A DNA stretch of 5,283 bases from Phascolarctobacterium sp. (lineage in GTDB: Bacteria > Bacillota > Negativicutes > Acidaminococcales > Acidaminococcaceae), in NCBI GenBank assembly GCA_024405645.1, contig JAKSOJ010000100.1:1-5283 (forward strand), read 5' to 3'. The notes under the pieces were generated by a model. That model ran no database searches, was not told where the DNA came from, and was given only the letters and a program-made list of their open reading frames with translations. Positions 1-5,283 of the stretch are shown in pieces. A program made the position numbers and the translations under genes. The number at the start of each line of letters is the position of its first letter. Within the stretch, counting starts at the first letter, position 1.

Positions 1-146
1 GCTACTGCAGGAGCAATAGTACGCTTTACTACATCGTTTTTATCTGCTTCTGTTTGAGCATACTTCCTGCCTATGAACATCATTGCCAAGGAAGAAAGCG
101 TCATGAAGATAGCGATAAAGTCCCAACTTTCCAACCAAGAAAACAT
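1..146 (-). CDS. Putative small membrane protein, N-terminus only (cut by window edge)
   Basis: An open reading frame begins with ATG at 146 and runs leftward off the window, so only the first 48 residues are visible. They read MFSWLESWDFIAIFMTLSSL, then AMMFIGRKYAQTEADKND, then VVKRTIAPAV. Residues about 10-26 form one hydrophobic, probably membrane-spanning helix, followed by a basic RK and a charged, probably cytoplasmic segment. A strong AGGAGG at 160-155, eight bases from the ATG, shares its first base with the last base of the queA TAA stop, so the gene should be cotranscribed and translationally coupled with queA. I do not recognise the family. The start does not resemble Tgt, which commonly follows queA, nor clearly YajC, the small membrane protein usually found after tgt. 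Total length and function cannot be judged from this piece. Confidence 0.7.
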   Translation of the reverse strand, partial: MFSWLESWDFIAIFMTLSSLAMMFIGRKYAQTEADKNDVVKRTIAPAV

Positions 147-154
147 CCTTTACT

Positions 155-160
155 CCTCCT
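155..160 (-). promoter_or_regulatory. Ribosome binding site of the gene after queA
   Basis: AGGAGG begins on the last base of the queA TAA stop codon and sits eight bases before the ATG at 146. It is the main evidence that the partial reading frame at the left edge is a real gene coupled to queA. Confidence 0.75.
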
Positions 161-1188
161 TATTTTGTTCTGTCATTGATGAACATGGAATCACCAAAGG
201 AGAAGAAACGATACTTCTCTTTAACTGCTTCCGCATAGGTAGCAAGCATAATCTCACGAGAAGACAGAGAAGAAACAAGCATTAACAGAGTGCTTTGAGG
301 CAAATGGAAGTTAGTAATGAGAGCATCTACCATACGCCATTTATAACCAGGATAAATGAAAATTTTAGTAAAGTTAGAGCCTGCCATTAATTGACCAGAT
401 TCAGACGCAGCCTCGAGAGTACGTACACTAGTAGTACCAACCGCAACAATTCTACGACCTTCAGCTTTCGCCTTATTTACAGTAGCAGCAGCCTCTTCGC
501 TTACAGTATAGAACTCGCTATGCATGGGATGGTCTTCTATGTTAGTTTCTGTAACAGGACGGAATGTTCCAAGACCTACATGAAGAGTTACAAAAACCTC
601 TTCGCAACCCATGTCCTTAATCTTTTGCAGAAGCTCCTTGGTAAAATGCAGACCAGCGGTAGGAGCAGCAGCACTGCCACGTTCCCTATTATAAACTGTT
701 TGGTAACGCTCTTTATCTTCAAGCGGAGCAGTAATATAAGGAGGCAAAGGAGTTTCACCCAAACGGTCCAAAATCTCCTCGAAAATACCGTCGTATTTAA
801 AGCGAACGATACGTCCACCAAACTCAGTCTTATCGATTACCTCGCAGGAAAGCTCATCAGAAAATTTAATTTGTGCACCAATTTGCAGTTTCTTACCAGG
901 TTTAACTAATGCTTCCCAATCAGTAGTATTCTTACGAGTTAACAGAAAAACCTCAACATGTGCACCAGTATCCTTAAAACCATGTAAACGTGCAGGAATT
1001 ACTCGAGTATCGTTAAATACCAGAACGTCACCGGGCTTTAAATAATCCACGATATCGTAGAAATGTTTATGTTCAATTTCCCCATTGTACTTATCAACTA
1101 CCAAAAGGCGAGAATGATCTCTCGGCTCCATTGGATGTTGTGCAATTAGTTCTTTGGGTAATTCGTAATCAAAGTCAGTAACTAACAT
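160..1188 (-). CDS. queA: S-adenosylmethionine:tRNA ribosyltransferase-isomerase QueA
   Basis: QueA transfers and isomerises the ribosyl moiety of S-adenosylmethionine onto preQ1 already inserted in tRNA, giving epoxyqueuosine, the substrate of QueH. The 342-residue protein is full length for the family. Recognisable blocks are [14 protein letters not shown] (6-19), [13 protein letters not shown] (58-70), [19 protein letters not shown] (165-183), [10 protein letters not shown] (203-212), MHSEFY (222-227), [11 protein letters not shown] (250-260), [16 protein letters not shown] (291-306) and [10 protein letters not shown] near the end. The ATG at 1188 has TGAGG at 1198-1194 with a five-base spacer, and the next possible start would lose the conserved N-terminal motif. 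It sits 57 bases after the SpoIID-domain gene, behind an imperfect hairpin and an AT-rich stretch, so it may be partly independently expressed. In many Firmicutes the partner gene tgt comes next; here a different small gene follows. Identification is secure. Confidence 0.98.
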   Translation of the reverse strand: MLVTDFDYELPKELIAQHPMEPRDHSRLLVVDKYNGEIEHKHFYDIVDYLKPGDVLVFNDTRVIPARLHGFKDTGAHVEVFLLTRKNTTDWEALVKPGKKLQIGAQIKFSDELSCEVIDKTEFGGRIVRFKYDGIFEEILDRLGETPLPPYITAPLEDKERYQTVYNRERGSAAAPTAGLHFTKELLQKIKDMGCEEVFVTLHVGLGTFRPVTETNIEDHPMHSEFYTVSEEAAATVNKAKAEGRRIVAVGTTSVRTLEAASESGQLMAGSNFTKIFIYPGYKWRMVDALITNFHLPQSTLLMLVSSLSSREIMLATYAEAVKEKYRFFSFGDSMFINDRTK

Positions 1189-1193
1189 AAAAA

Positions 1194-1198
1194 CCTCA
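1194..1198 (-). promoter_or_regulatory. Ribosome binding site of queA
   Basis: TGAGG lies five bases upstream of the queA ATG at 1188, just seven bases downstream (in transcript direction) of an imperfect hairpin. The hairpin could therefore influence access of ribosomes to this site. Confidence 0.65.
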
Positions 1199-1204
1199 TT
1201 TTCG

Positions 1205-1229
1205 TAGGGAACGATTTCCTTCGTCCCTA
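1205..1229 (-). other. Imperfect hairpin between the SpoIID-domain gene and queA
   Basis: In the transcript the arms UAGGGA and UCCCUA pair over six base pairs. The pairing continues as CGA with UCG after a single bulged U in the second arm, leaving a six-base loop AGGAAA: nine base pairs in 25 bases. It is not followed by a run of U (the next bases are CGAAAATGAGG), so it does not look like a factor-independent terminator. It could instead be an RNA-processing or mRNA-stability structure, an attenuator remnant, or a chance repeat. The structure is seen directly; any role is inference. Confidence 0.5.
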
Positions 1230-1230
1230 A

Positions 1231-1268
1231 ACTTCTATATTAAAATTATATATTATAATTCAATTTTG
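1231..1268 (-). promoter_or_regulatory. Possible weak internal promoter ahead of queA
   Basis: The end of the SpoIID-domain gene and the first bases of the following gap are almost pure A and T. On the minus strand they contain two TATAAT hexamers (1257-1252 and 1250-1245), the second overlapping the stop codon, and a later TAATAT. A TTGAAT lies upstream, but its spacing to TAATAT is short (15 bases), and no good -35 box is correctly spaced to either TATAAT. An internal promoter for queA is possible, but AT-rich sequence produces such matches easily. Confidence 0.25.
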
Positions 1269-2517
1269 TCCCTGGATAATAATGGTTCAGAATGTCCCTA
1301 TAGGTAATCTTTTCATCAGAATTGGCCATGCCTCTTGCACCCCAAGAAGAAAGTCCAATACCATTACCCCTTGCCTTACCCTTAAAAACAAGCTGTTCAT
1401 CTTTATCTTCGCCAACAATATGGTACGCTCTTTTCAAGTCTGACCATATTGGCTTATCACTTTCGTTGATTTTGATGGACATTTCCTTTTTGCCAATCTC
1501 ATAACCATAGACATTGGCAATGGGAAGCTCAATTTTTTCAGGCACAGGAACTCCTGTTTTTACATCAAATAATGTACTTGGCAAATTCAAAATATCAGCA
1601 ATCTCTTGACCAGTGAGTTTAACAGTTCCCTTATCACCAGAGATAATCATATATTTTACTCTGCCACTTTCAGTGCGATCATCGGCCTTATCCCCCATGG
1701 GAGAGAGGAAAATGCTAGTCATTTTGCCGATTTCATGCCCGGACCTTTCCACATAATTATGAAGAAGAAAGGGAGATACGCGTTTTTCCCACTTATTATC
1801 AGGAGAATCCTCGTCAAAGTCTTGCACAGATTGCAGATAGGAATAGCCTTGCATCCCCTCAGTTCTACCACCAGTACTAGAAGTAGTAAGAGCATAAACC
1901 GGTTTACCATTGGCAGATACCAAATATTCCCCAGCAGTTGCCTTAATTAACTTGGTAATTGCATCTCTCTCGATGTCCTTACCAGTTCCCAGATAAGGAA
2001 CCTCTTGGTCTAGGGCCTTTAAATCGTATTTACCCTTAGAAACAGTTTTACTATGAAGAGCGTAGCTTCTTGCAGCTACTGCTTGAGCCTTGATAGCCTC
2101 GTCGGGCCAAATAGGCATGGTTTTAGTTGGCAATACACTTTCCAGATAAGTTTCCAAAGGAACATCGTTAACAACCAGAATATTTCCGTCATCAACAGAA
2201 ATACGCAGATTTCCCTTGTATTCCCTATGGTTAACTCCCAATGGCTTTTTCTCATCGTCATTTATCAAAACAACTTTGGAAGATAAAACCATTTTTTTAT
2301 CGAAAGCAAGCTTGCCATCTACAATATGAACAAAATATTTGCCTTTTTTGAGAATCTGTTCCCCATCCTCTGTTTGAAGCTTGCAATCTGCATTTGTTTT
2401 AAGCTCACAAGTATTTTGCCCTGTGATTAAAGCAATGTGCATGTTTTCCTCAGCAAAAGCAAGAGTGCTAATGCAGAAACAGATTATGGTGAATATAAAA
2501 GTAATATATTTCTTCAT
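1246..2517 (-). CDS. Secreted SpoIID/LytB-domain protein with divergent active site
   Basis: This 423-residue protein belongs to the SpoIID/LytB family, whose studied members are peptidoglycan lytic transglycosylases acting on glycan strands stripped of stem peptides, as in sporulation engulfment. A signal peptide is clear: MKK, a hydrophobic stretch to about 20, and a likely cleavage after AFA22, so it should act outside the inner membrane. Conserved blocks are LETYLESVLP (121-130), WPDEAIKAQAVAARSYAL (137-154), STGGRTEG (214-221), SGRVKYMIISG (284-294), LPSTLFDV (312-319) and GIGLSSWGARGMA with NHYYPGT near the C-terminus. In an ungapped alignment to the family consensus, the catalytic Glu of the SEMP motif is K132. 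The Cys/His zinc-binding segment reads LKALDQ, and the conserved C-terminal His is N385. Activity is therefore uncertain; it may be a binding or regulatory paralogue. The start is set by the signal peptide, although no good Shine-Dalgarno precedes it. A sporulation role cannot be inferred from this gene alone. Confidence 0.9.
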   Translation of the reverse strand: MKKYITFIFTIICFCISTLAFAEENMHIALITGQNTCELKTNADCKLQTEDGEQILKKGKYFVHIVDGKLAFDKKMVLSSKVVLINDDEKKPLGVNHREYKGNLRISVDDGNILVVNDVPLETYLESVLPTKTMPIWPDEAIKAQAVAARSYALHSKTVSKGKYDLKALDQEVPYLGTGKDIERDAITKLIKATAGEYLVSANGKPVYALTTSSTGGRTEGMQGYSYLQSVQDFDEDSPDNKWEKRVSPFLLHNYVERSGHEIGKMTSIFLSPMGDKADDRTESGRVKYMIISGDKGTVKLTGQEIADILNLPSTLFDVKTGVPVPEKIELPIANVYGYEIGKKEMSIKINESDKPIWSDLKRAYHIVGEDKDEQLVFKGKARGNGIGLSSWGARGMANSDEKITYRDILNHYYPGTKLNYNI

Positions 2518-2546
2518 AAATTTTTATTCTTTAAGATTCAATAAAA

Positions 2547-3146
2547 TCAGTCATGTACATCGTACAAGAACTTACTAATACGCACGATTTTTTCTTGAGG
2601 AGCTTCAGTTTTCTTCTTTTGAATCAAATAACGATCTCTTTCAGAGAAAACACAACCACAATATTGTTGACGATAAAGCCCCATTTCCAGGCTAATATCC
2701 ACGCCTCTTTGGTAGCCTACGCGAAAATCCTCATAGTAAAAAGGAATGCCAAATTCTTCCGCAGCCTCTTGAGCAATTTTCTTGATGAGTTCATGCTTTT
2801 GGTAAATGCTCACCAAAAGAGTCGTAGAAAAGGCATCATAGCCCTGCTCTTTGGCAAATTGAGCAGCATAACGCAAACGCATGCGATAGCAATAAGCGCA
2901 ACGAATAGTTGGTTCGCTAAGCATACCTCTCACGCAGGTTTCCAAATCGTAATTCTTATTTACGAAAAGGGTAACCTCTTTTTTTGCGCAAATCTCCCTC
3001 AGAGTCGCCAAGCGTTGCTTGAATTCCTTGTAGGGATGAATATTGGGATTGTAATAGAGAATATCAAAATCCTTGCCATCAGCCCTAAGCTTTTCCGTTG
3101 GATAACAAGCACAGGGACCACAGCAAGCGTGCAGTAAAAGTTTCAT
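2547..3146 (-). CDS. queH: Epoxyqueuosine reductase QueH (DUF208 family)
   Basis: QueH reduces epoxyqueuosine to queuosine at the wobble position of GUN-anticodon tRNAs, the last step of the pathway; it is the non-homologous, cobalamin-independent alternative to QueG. The 199-residue protein starts with the hallmark HACCGPC (C8, C9, C12). It continues with YYNPNIHP (31-38), C71, RCAYCYRMRL (82-91, with C83 and C86), FSTTLLVSIYQKHE (106-119), YYEDFRVGY (137-145) and YCGCVFSE (162-169, with C163 and C165). The family is known to bind a [4Fe-4S] cluster and a nearby metal through conserved cysteines; which of these cysteines do so here is inference. The ATG at 3146 lies three bases after the ruvB stop, with only a weak purine-rich site (GGAAAAA) inside the end of ruvB, so translation is probably coupled to ruvB. 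queA, which makes its substrate, lies two genes downstream. Confidence 0.93.
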   Translation of the reverse strand: MKLLLHACCGPCACYPTEKLRADGKDFDILYYNPNIHPYKEFKQRLATLREICAKKEVTLFVNKNYDLETCVRGMLSEPTIRCAYCYRMRLRYAAQFAKEQGYDAFSTTLLVSIYQKHELIKKIAQEAAEEFGIPFYYEDFRVGYQRGVDISLEMGLYRQQYCGCVFSERDRYLIQKKKTEAPQEKIVRISKFLYDVHD

Positions 3147-3149
3147 AAT

Positions 3150-4154
3150 TTATTTTTCCGGATATGGAATACCCAAATATCTATATGTTTCCCTAGTTGC
3201 GATGCGTCCTCTAGGAGTGCGTTGCAGCATACCAAGTTGCATCAAATAGGGTTCGATTACGTCTTCAATTGTGCCGGATTCTTCACTTACCGCAGCAGCA
3301 ATGGTTTCAATACCAACAGGTCCGCCACCAAAGGTTTTTACGATAGTAGTTAAGATTCTACGGTCACCACGGTCCAAACCAGCACGGTCAACCTCCAAAC
3401 GAGCAAGAGCTTCATCTGCCAATTGACGGGTAATGGTATCTTGACCCAATACTTGAGCGAAATCGCGTACACGTTTCAAAAGACGGTTAGCAATACGCGG
3501 AGTACCACGACTACGACGAGCAATTTCGTCCGCTCCTCCATCGTCAATCTTTACGCCTAAAATTTCGGCAGCACGAGTAATGATGAACTTCAATTCCTCG
3601 GGCTTGTAGAATTCCAAGCGCAATTGTACGCCAAAGCGATCACGCAAGGGAGCAGCAATAGCGCCCAAACGAGTGGTTGCACCAATCAAAGTAAAATGCG
3701 GCAGGTCCAAACGCATGCTACGAGCTGCAGGACCCTTACCTATAATAATATCTAAAGCAAAGTCTTCCATAGCACTATAAAGAATTTCTTCTACAGTTTT
3801 GGAAAGACGATGAATTTCATCGATAAAAAGCACATCATTATCGCCAAGATTAGTCAAAATCGCAGCCAAATCGCCCTGACGCTCAATAGCAGGACCACTT
3901 GTCACACGAATATTTACGCCCAATTCATTGGCAATAATATTAGCTAAGGTTGTTTTGCCAAGGCCCGGAGGTCCAAAAAGCAAGCAATGGTCCAGAGCCT
4001 CGTGACGATCAGCAGCAGCCTTAATGAAAATTTCCAAATTTCCCTTGGCTTGTTCTTGTCCAATATATTCTTTTAAATATCTAGGACGAAGGGAATATTG
4101 CCAACCATCGGTATCTTGTTCCCCACCGGAAATTAATCTATCATCAAATTCCAT
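3150..4154 (-). CDS. ruvB: Holliday junction branch migration ATPase RuvB
   Basis: RuvB is the hexameric AAA+ ATPase that pulls DNA through the RuvA-bound Holliday junction and so drives branch migration. At 334 residues it has the normal length. Visible motifs, in order, are the N-terminal segment [12 protein letters not shown] (22-33), Walker A GPPGLGKT (61-68), Walker B VLFIDEIH (108-115), sensor 1 in GATTR (158-162), the arginine-finger segment PLRDRFG (169-175), and sensor 2 in [10 protein letters not shown] (217-226). A winged-helix DNA-binding domain occupies about 260-334 and includes TFGGGPVG and the TPRGR loop (313-317). The ATG at 4154 is preceded by GGAGG at 4165-4161 with a six-base spacer. 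The gap to ruvA is 12 bases and contains this site. queH follows after only three bases, so the genes are almost certainly cotranscribed. No odd residues are seen; identification is secure. Confidence 0.98.
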   Translation of the reverse strand: MEFDDRLISGGEQDTDGWQYSLRPRYLKEYIGQEQAKGNLEIFIKAAADRHEALDHCLLFGPPGLGKTTLANIIANELGVNIRVTSGPAIERQGDLAAILTNLGDNDVLFIDEIHRLSKTVEEILYSAMEDFALDIIIGKGPAARSMRLDLPHFTLIGATTRLGAIAAPLRDRFGVQLRLEFYKPEELKFIITRAAEILGVKIDDGGADEIARRSRGTPRIANRLLKRVRDFAQVLGQDTITRQLADEALARLEVDRAGLDRGDRRILTTIVKTFGGGPVGIETIAAAVSEESGTIEDVIEPYLMQLGMLQRTPRGRIATRETYRYLGIPYPEK

Positions 4155-4160
4155 GCTAGT

Positions 4161-4165
4161 CCTCC
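4161..4165 (-). promoter_or_regulatory. Ribosome binding site of ruvB
   Basis: GGAGG occupies part of the 12-base gap between the ruvA stop and the ruvB ATG, with a six-base spacer to the start codon. It supports the ATG at 4154 as the true start. Confidence 0.8.
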
Positions 4166-4166
4166 A

Positions 4167-4772
4167 TTATCTTTTCGCAAAAAGCTTCAAGGCCTGACGA
4201 ATAATTTCTTCGCTTGCAAGGCTTTCAAGGTTTTCAATCTTCTTTAAAGTCGGAACGATTTCACTATTGGAATAACCGAGTGCAGTTAAGGCTTCCATAG
4301 CTTCACCTACAGCGTTATTCTTTGTATTAACAGTCGCGCCATAGTCATTACCCACAACTTCGGTGAAACCATCCCCAATTTTATCCTTAAGTTCGAGGAG
4401 CATACGTTCTGCAGTTTTCTTACCAATACCAGGCAATTTAGTGAGTACCTTGAGGTCCTTGGTTTGCACTGCCAAGTAAAATTCATCTGGCTTACAAGCG
4501 GAAACGATGCCCAACGCAAGCTTGGGGCCAACGCCACTTACAGTAAGAAGAAGCTCGAACAGCTCGTAATATTCCAAACTTAAGAAACCATATAAAGTAA
4601 TTGCGTCCTCACGGACAGCAGTATGAACATTAAGTCTAACTTCCTTACCCAAGAAAAGCTGAGCCAAATGGGAGGAAGGCATGTGTACGCGATAACCAAC
4701 TCCGCCCGGAGTATCGATAATAGCGTTATCAGAGCCCAAATATGCAACTATTCCTTTTACCGCACCAATCAT
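4167..4772 (-). CDS. ruvA: Holliday junction branch migration complex subunit RuvA
   Basis: RuvA forms tetramers that bind and open four-way DNA junctions and load the RuvB motor on two opposite arms. The 201-residue protein (E. coli has 203) shows the three expected domains. An OB fold covers about residues 1-64, starting MIGAVKG and containing GGVGYRVHMP. Tandem helix-hairpin-helix motifs follow, with VSGVGPK at 78-84 and LPGIGKK at 113-119. After a flexible linker at about 134-155 comes a C-terminal RuvB-binding helical domain (AMEALTALGYS onward). E55 and D56 match the acidic pin that separates strands at the junction centre in E. coli RuvA. The ATG at 4772 is chosen over an in-frame TTG at 4790: the ATG gives the family-typical MIG start, has AGGAGGG six bases upstream, and forms a TAATG junction with the ruvC stop, which suggests translational coupling. 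Identification is secure. Confidence 0.97.
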   Translation of the reverse strand: MIGAVKGIVAYLGSDNAIIDTPGGVGYRVHMPSSHLAQLFLGKEVRLNVHTAVREDAITLYGFLSLEYYELFELLLTVSGVGPKLALGIVSACKPDEFYLAVQTKDLKVLTKLPGIGKKTAERMLLELKDKIGDGFTEVVGNDYGATVNTKNNAVGEAMEALTALGYSNSEIVPTLKKIENLESLASEEIIRQALKLFAKR

Positions 4773-5266
4773 TATTTTCCCTCCTGCCAACGACGAGTTG
4801 CTGCTACATTTAGCCCAGTAATCGCTGCGGCCAAAGCATCGGCTGTATCGTCCGGCTTAATCTTTTCACGGATATTTAGTAAATGCATAACCATGTAAAT
4901 GACCTGCTCCTTAGTAGCACTACCTGTGCCTACTACGGATTGCTTAATCTGCATGGGTGTAAATTCCAAAATAGGAATATCGTGATTAGCTGCAGCCAAA
5001 AGCACTACGCCCCTAGCCTGACCAACCGGAATCGCAGTAGTAACGTTACGGTTGAAGAACAGCTTTTCTACACTCATATAATCGGGATGATAATGCTCGA
5101 TTATCGCAGAAATATCGTCATATATTTTTTTTAGTCTCAATTCAGGCGCCATATCTTTAGATGTAAGCACGGAACCATAGAACACAGGACGAAGTCTATT
5201 CCCCGTCATGTCTACCAAACCATACCCACAGATAGCAGTACCTGGGTCAATACCTAAAACTAGCAT
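4772..5266 (-). CDS. ruvC: Crossover junction endodeoxyribonuclease RuvC
   Basis: RuvC is the dimeric, Mg2+-dependent resolvase that nicks Holliday junctions symmetrically at the end of homologous recombination, working in the cytoplasm with the RuvAB branch-migration complex. The 164-residue protein has the usual family length and opens with the RNase H-like signature LGIDPGT. The four acidic catalytic residues known from E. coli (D7, E66, D138, D141) are matched by D7, E67 (in SVEKLFF), D140 and D143 (in PDDTADALAAA). The segment FFNRN and the glycine-rich VGTGSATKEQV are also typical. The ATG at 5266 puts D7 exactly where the family has it. Only a modest AAAGG lies about 11 bases upstream, so initiation may be weak, or the gene may depend on upstream sequence outside the window. 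The TAA stop overlaps the ruvA ATG by one base. Presence of RuvC argues against Bacilli, which use RecU. Identification is secure. Confidence 0.97.
   Translation of the reverse strand: MLVLGIDPGTAICGYGLVDMTGNRLRPVFYGSVLTSKDMAPELRLKKIYDDISAIIEHYHPDYMSVEKLFFNRNVTTAIPVGQARGVVLLAAANHDIPILEFTPMQIKQSVVGTGSATKEQVIYMVMHLLNIREKIKPDDTADALAAAITGLNVAATRRWQEGK
4779..4785 (-). promoter_or_regulatory. Ribosome binding site of ruvA
   Basis: AGGAGGG lies inside the last codons of ruvC, six bases upstream of the ATG at 4772. It decides the ruvA start in favour of that ATG over the in-frame TTG at 4790, which lies upstream of this site and so cannot use it. Confidence 0.85.
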
Positions 5267-5283
5267 TTACGTTTTTACCTTTT

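Noticed and set aside
1..146. yajC or tgt as the gene after queA
   Set aside because: The visible 48 residues show one hydrophobic helix and a charged segment, but not the typical YajC RPQ-like motif after the helix, nor any Tgt N-terminal motif.
73..285. A 70-codon plus-strand frame spanning the queA end and the left-edge gene
   Set aside because: It crosses two minus-strand genes antisense and has no recognisable domain; its start lies inside the left-edge gene.
391..909. A 172-codon open frame on the plus strand opposite queA
   Set aside because: It lies entirely antisense to a well-conserved queA, and its translation is low-complexity and resembles no known protein; it is a shadow frame.
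1205..1229. Factor-independent terminator
   Set aside because: The hairpin is not followed by a T-run on either strand, so it is reported only as a hairpin of unknown role.
1189..1245. preQ1 riboswitch ahead of queA
   Set aside because: The 57-base gap has one simple hairpin and no second pairing with an A-rich tail that would form the preQ1 pseudoknot; the queuosine context alone does not justify the call.
2553..3137. A 194-codon open frame on the plus strand opposite queH
   Set aside because: It mirrors queH almost end to end, and queH has clear family motifs on the other strand; no ribosome site or recognisable domain supports it.

Overview
The window is one densely packed run of genes, all on the minus strand, so it reads from the right edge to the left: ruvC, ruvA, ruvB, queH, a SpoIID-domain gene, queA, and the start of a small putative membrane protein cut off at position 1. 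No rRNA, tRNA, CRISPR array, insertion sequence or phage gene is visible. The only non-coding stretch longer than about 30 bases is the 57 bases between the SpoIID-domain gene and queA.

The gene set points to a Firmicutes/Clostridia-like bacterium. It has RuvC (not the RecU resolvase of Bacilli), QueH-type epoxyqueuosine reductase, a secreted SpoIID-family protein, and the ruvAB-queA neighbourhood known from Bacillus and clostridial genomes. My best guess is the Negativicutes (relatives of Phascolarctobacterium, Megamonas or Veillonella), based on the moderate, AT-leaning composition and overall protein character. This is inference and was not checked against a database.

Region by region: 3150-5266 holds the complete RuvABC Holliday-junction machine. 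RuvA recognises the four-way junction, RuvB is the AAA+ motor that drives branch migration, and RuvC cuts the junction. All three keep their catalytic motifs. ruvC and ruvA overlap by one base (TAATG), and ruvA and ruvB are 12 bases apart. Three bases after ruvB comes queH (2547-3146). The SpoIID-domain gene follows (1246-2517), then a 57-base spacer with an imperfect hairpin and AT-rich promoter-like sequence, then queA (160-1188). QueA and QueH carry out the last two consecutive steps of queuosine tRNA modification: QueA makes epoxyqueuosine and QueH reduces it to queuosine. A further gene starts at 146 behind a strong ribosome binding site that shares a base with the queA stop codon.

The most noteworthy point is the SpoIID-domain protein. 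Its fold-level motifs are intact, but the positions I would expect to hold the catalytic glutamate, the Cys/His zinc-binding segment and a conserved C-terminal histidine are all substituted. Second is the unidentified gene after queA, where tgt would usually be expected. The rest is well-conserved housekeeping sequence, and I see no evidence of a novel multi-gene system.
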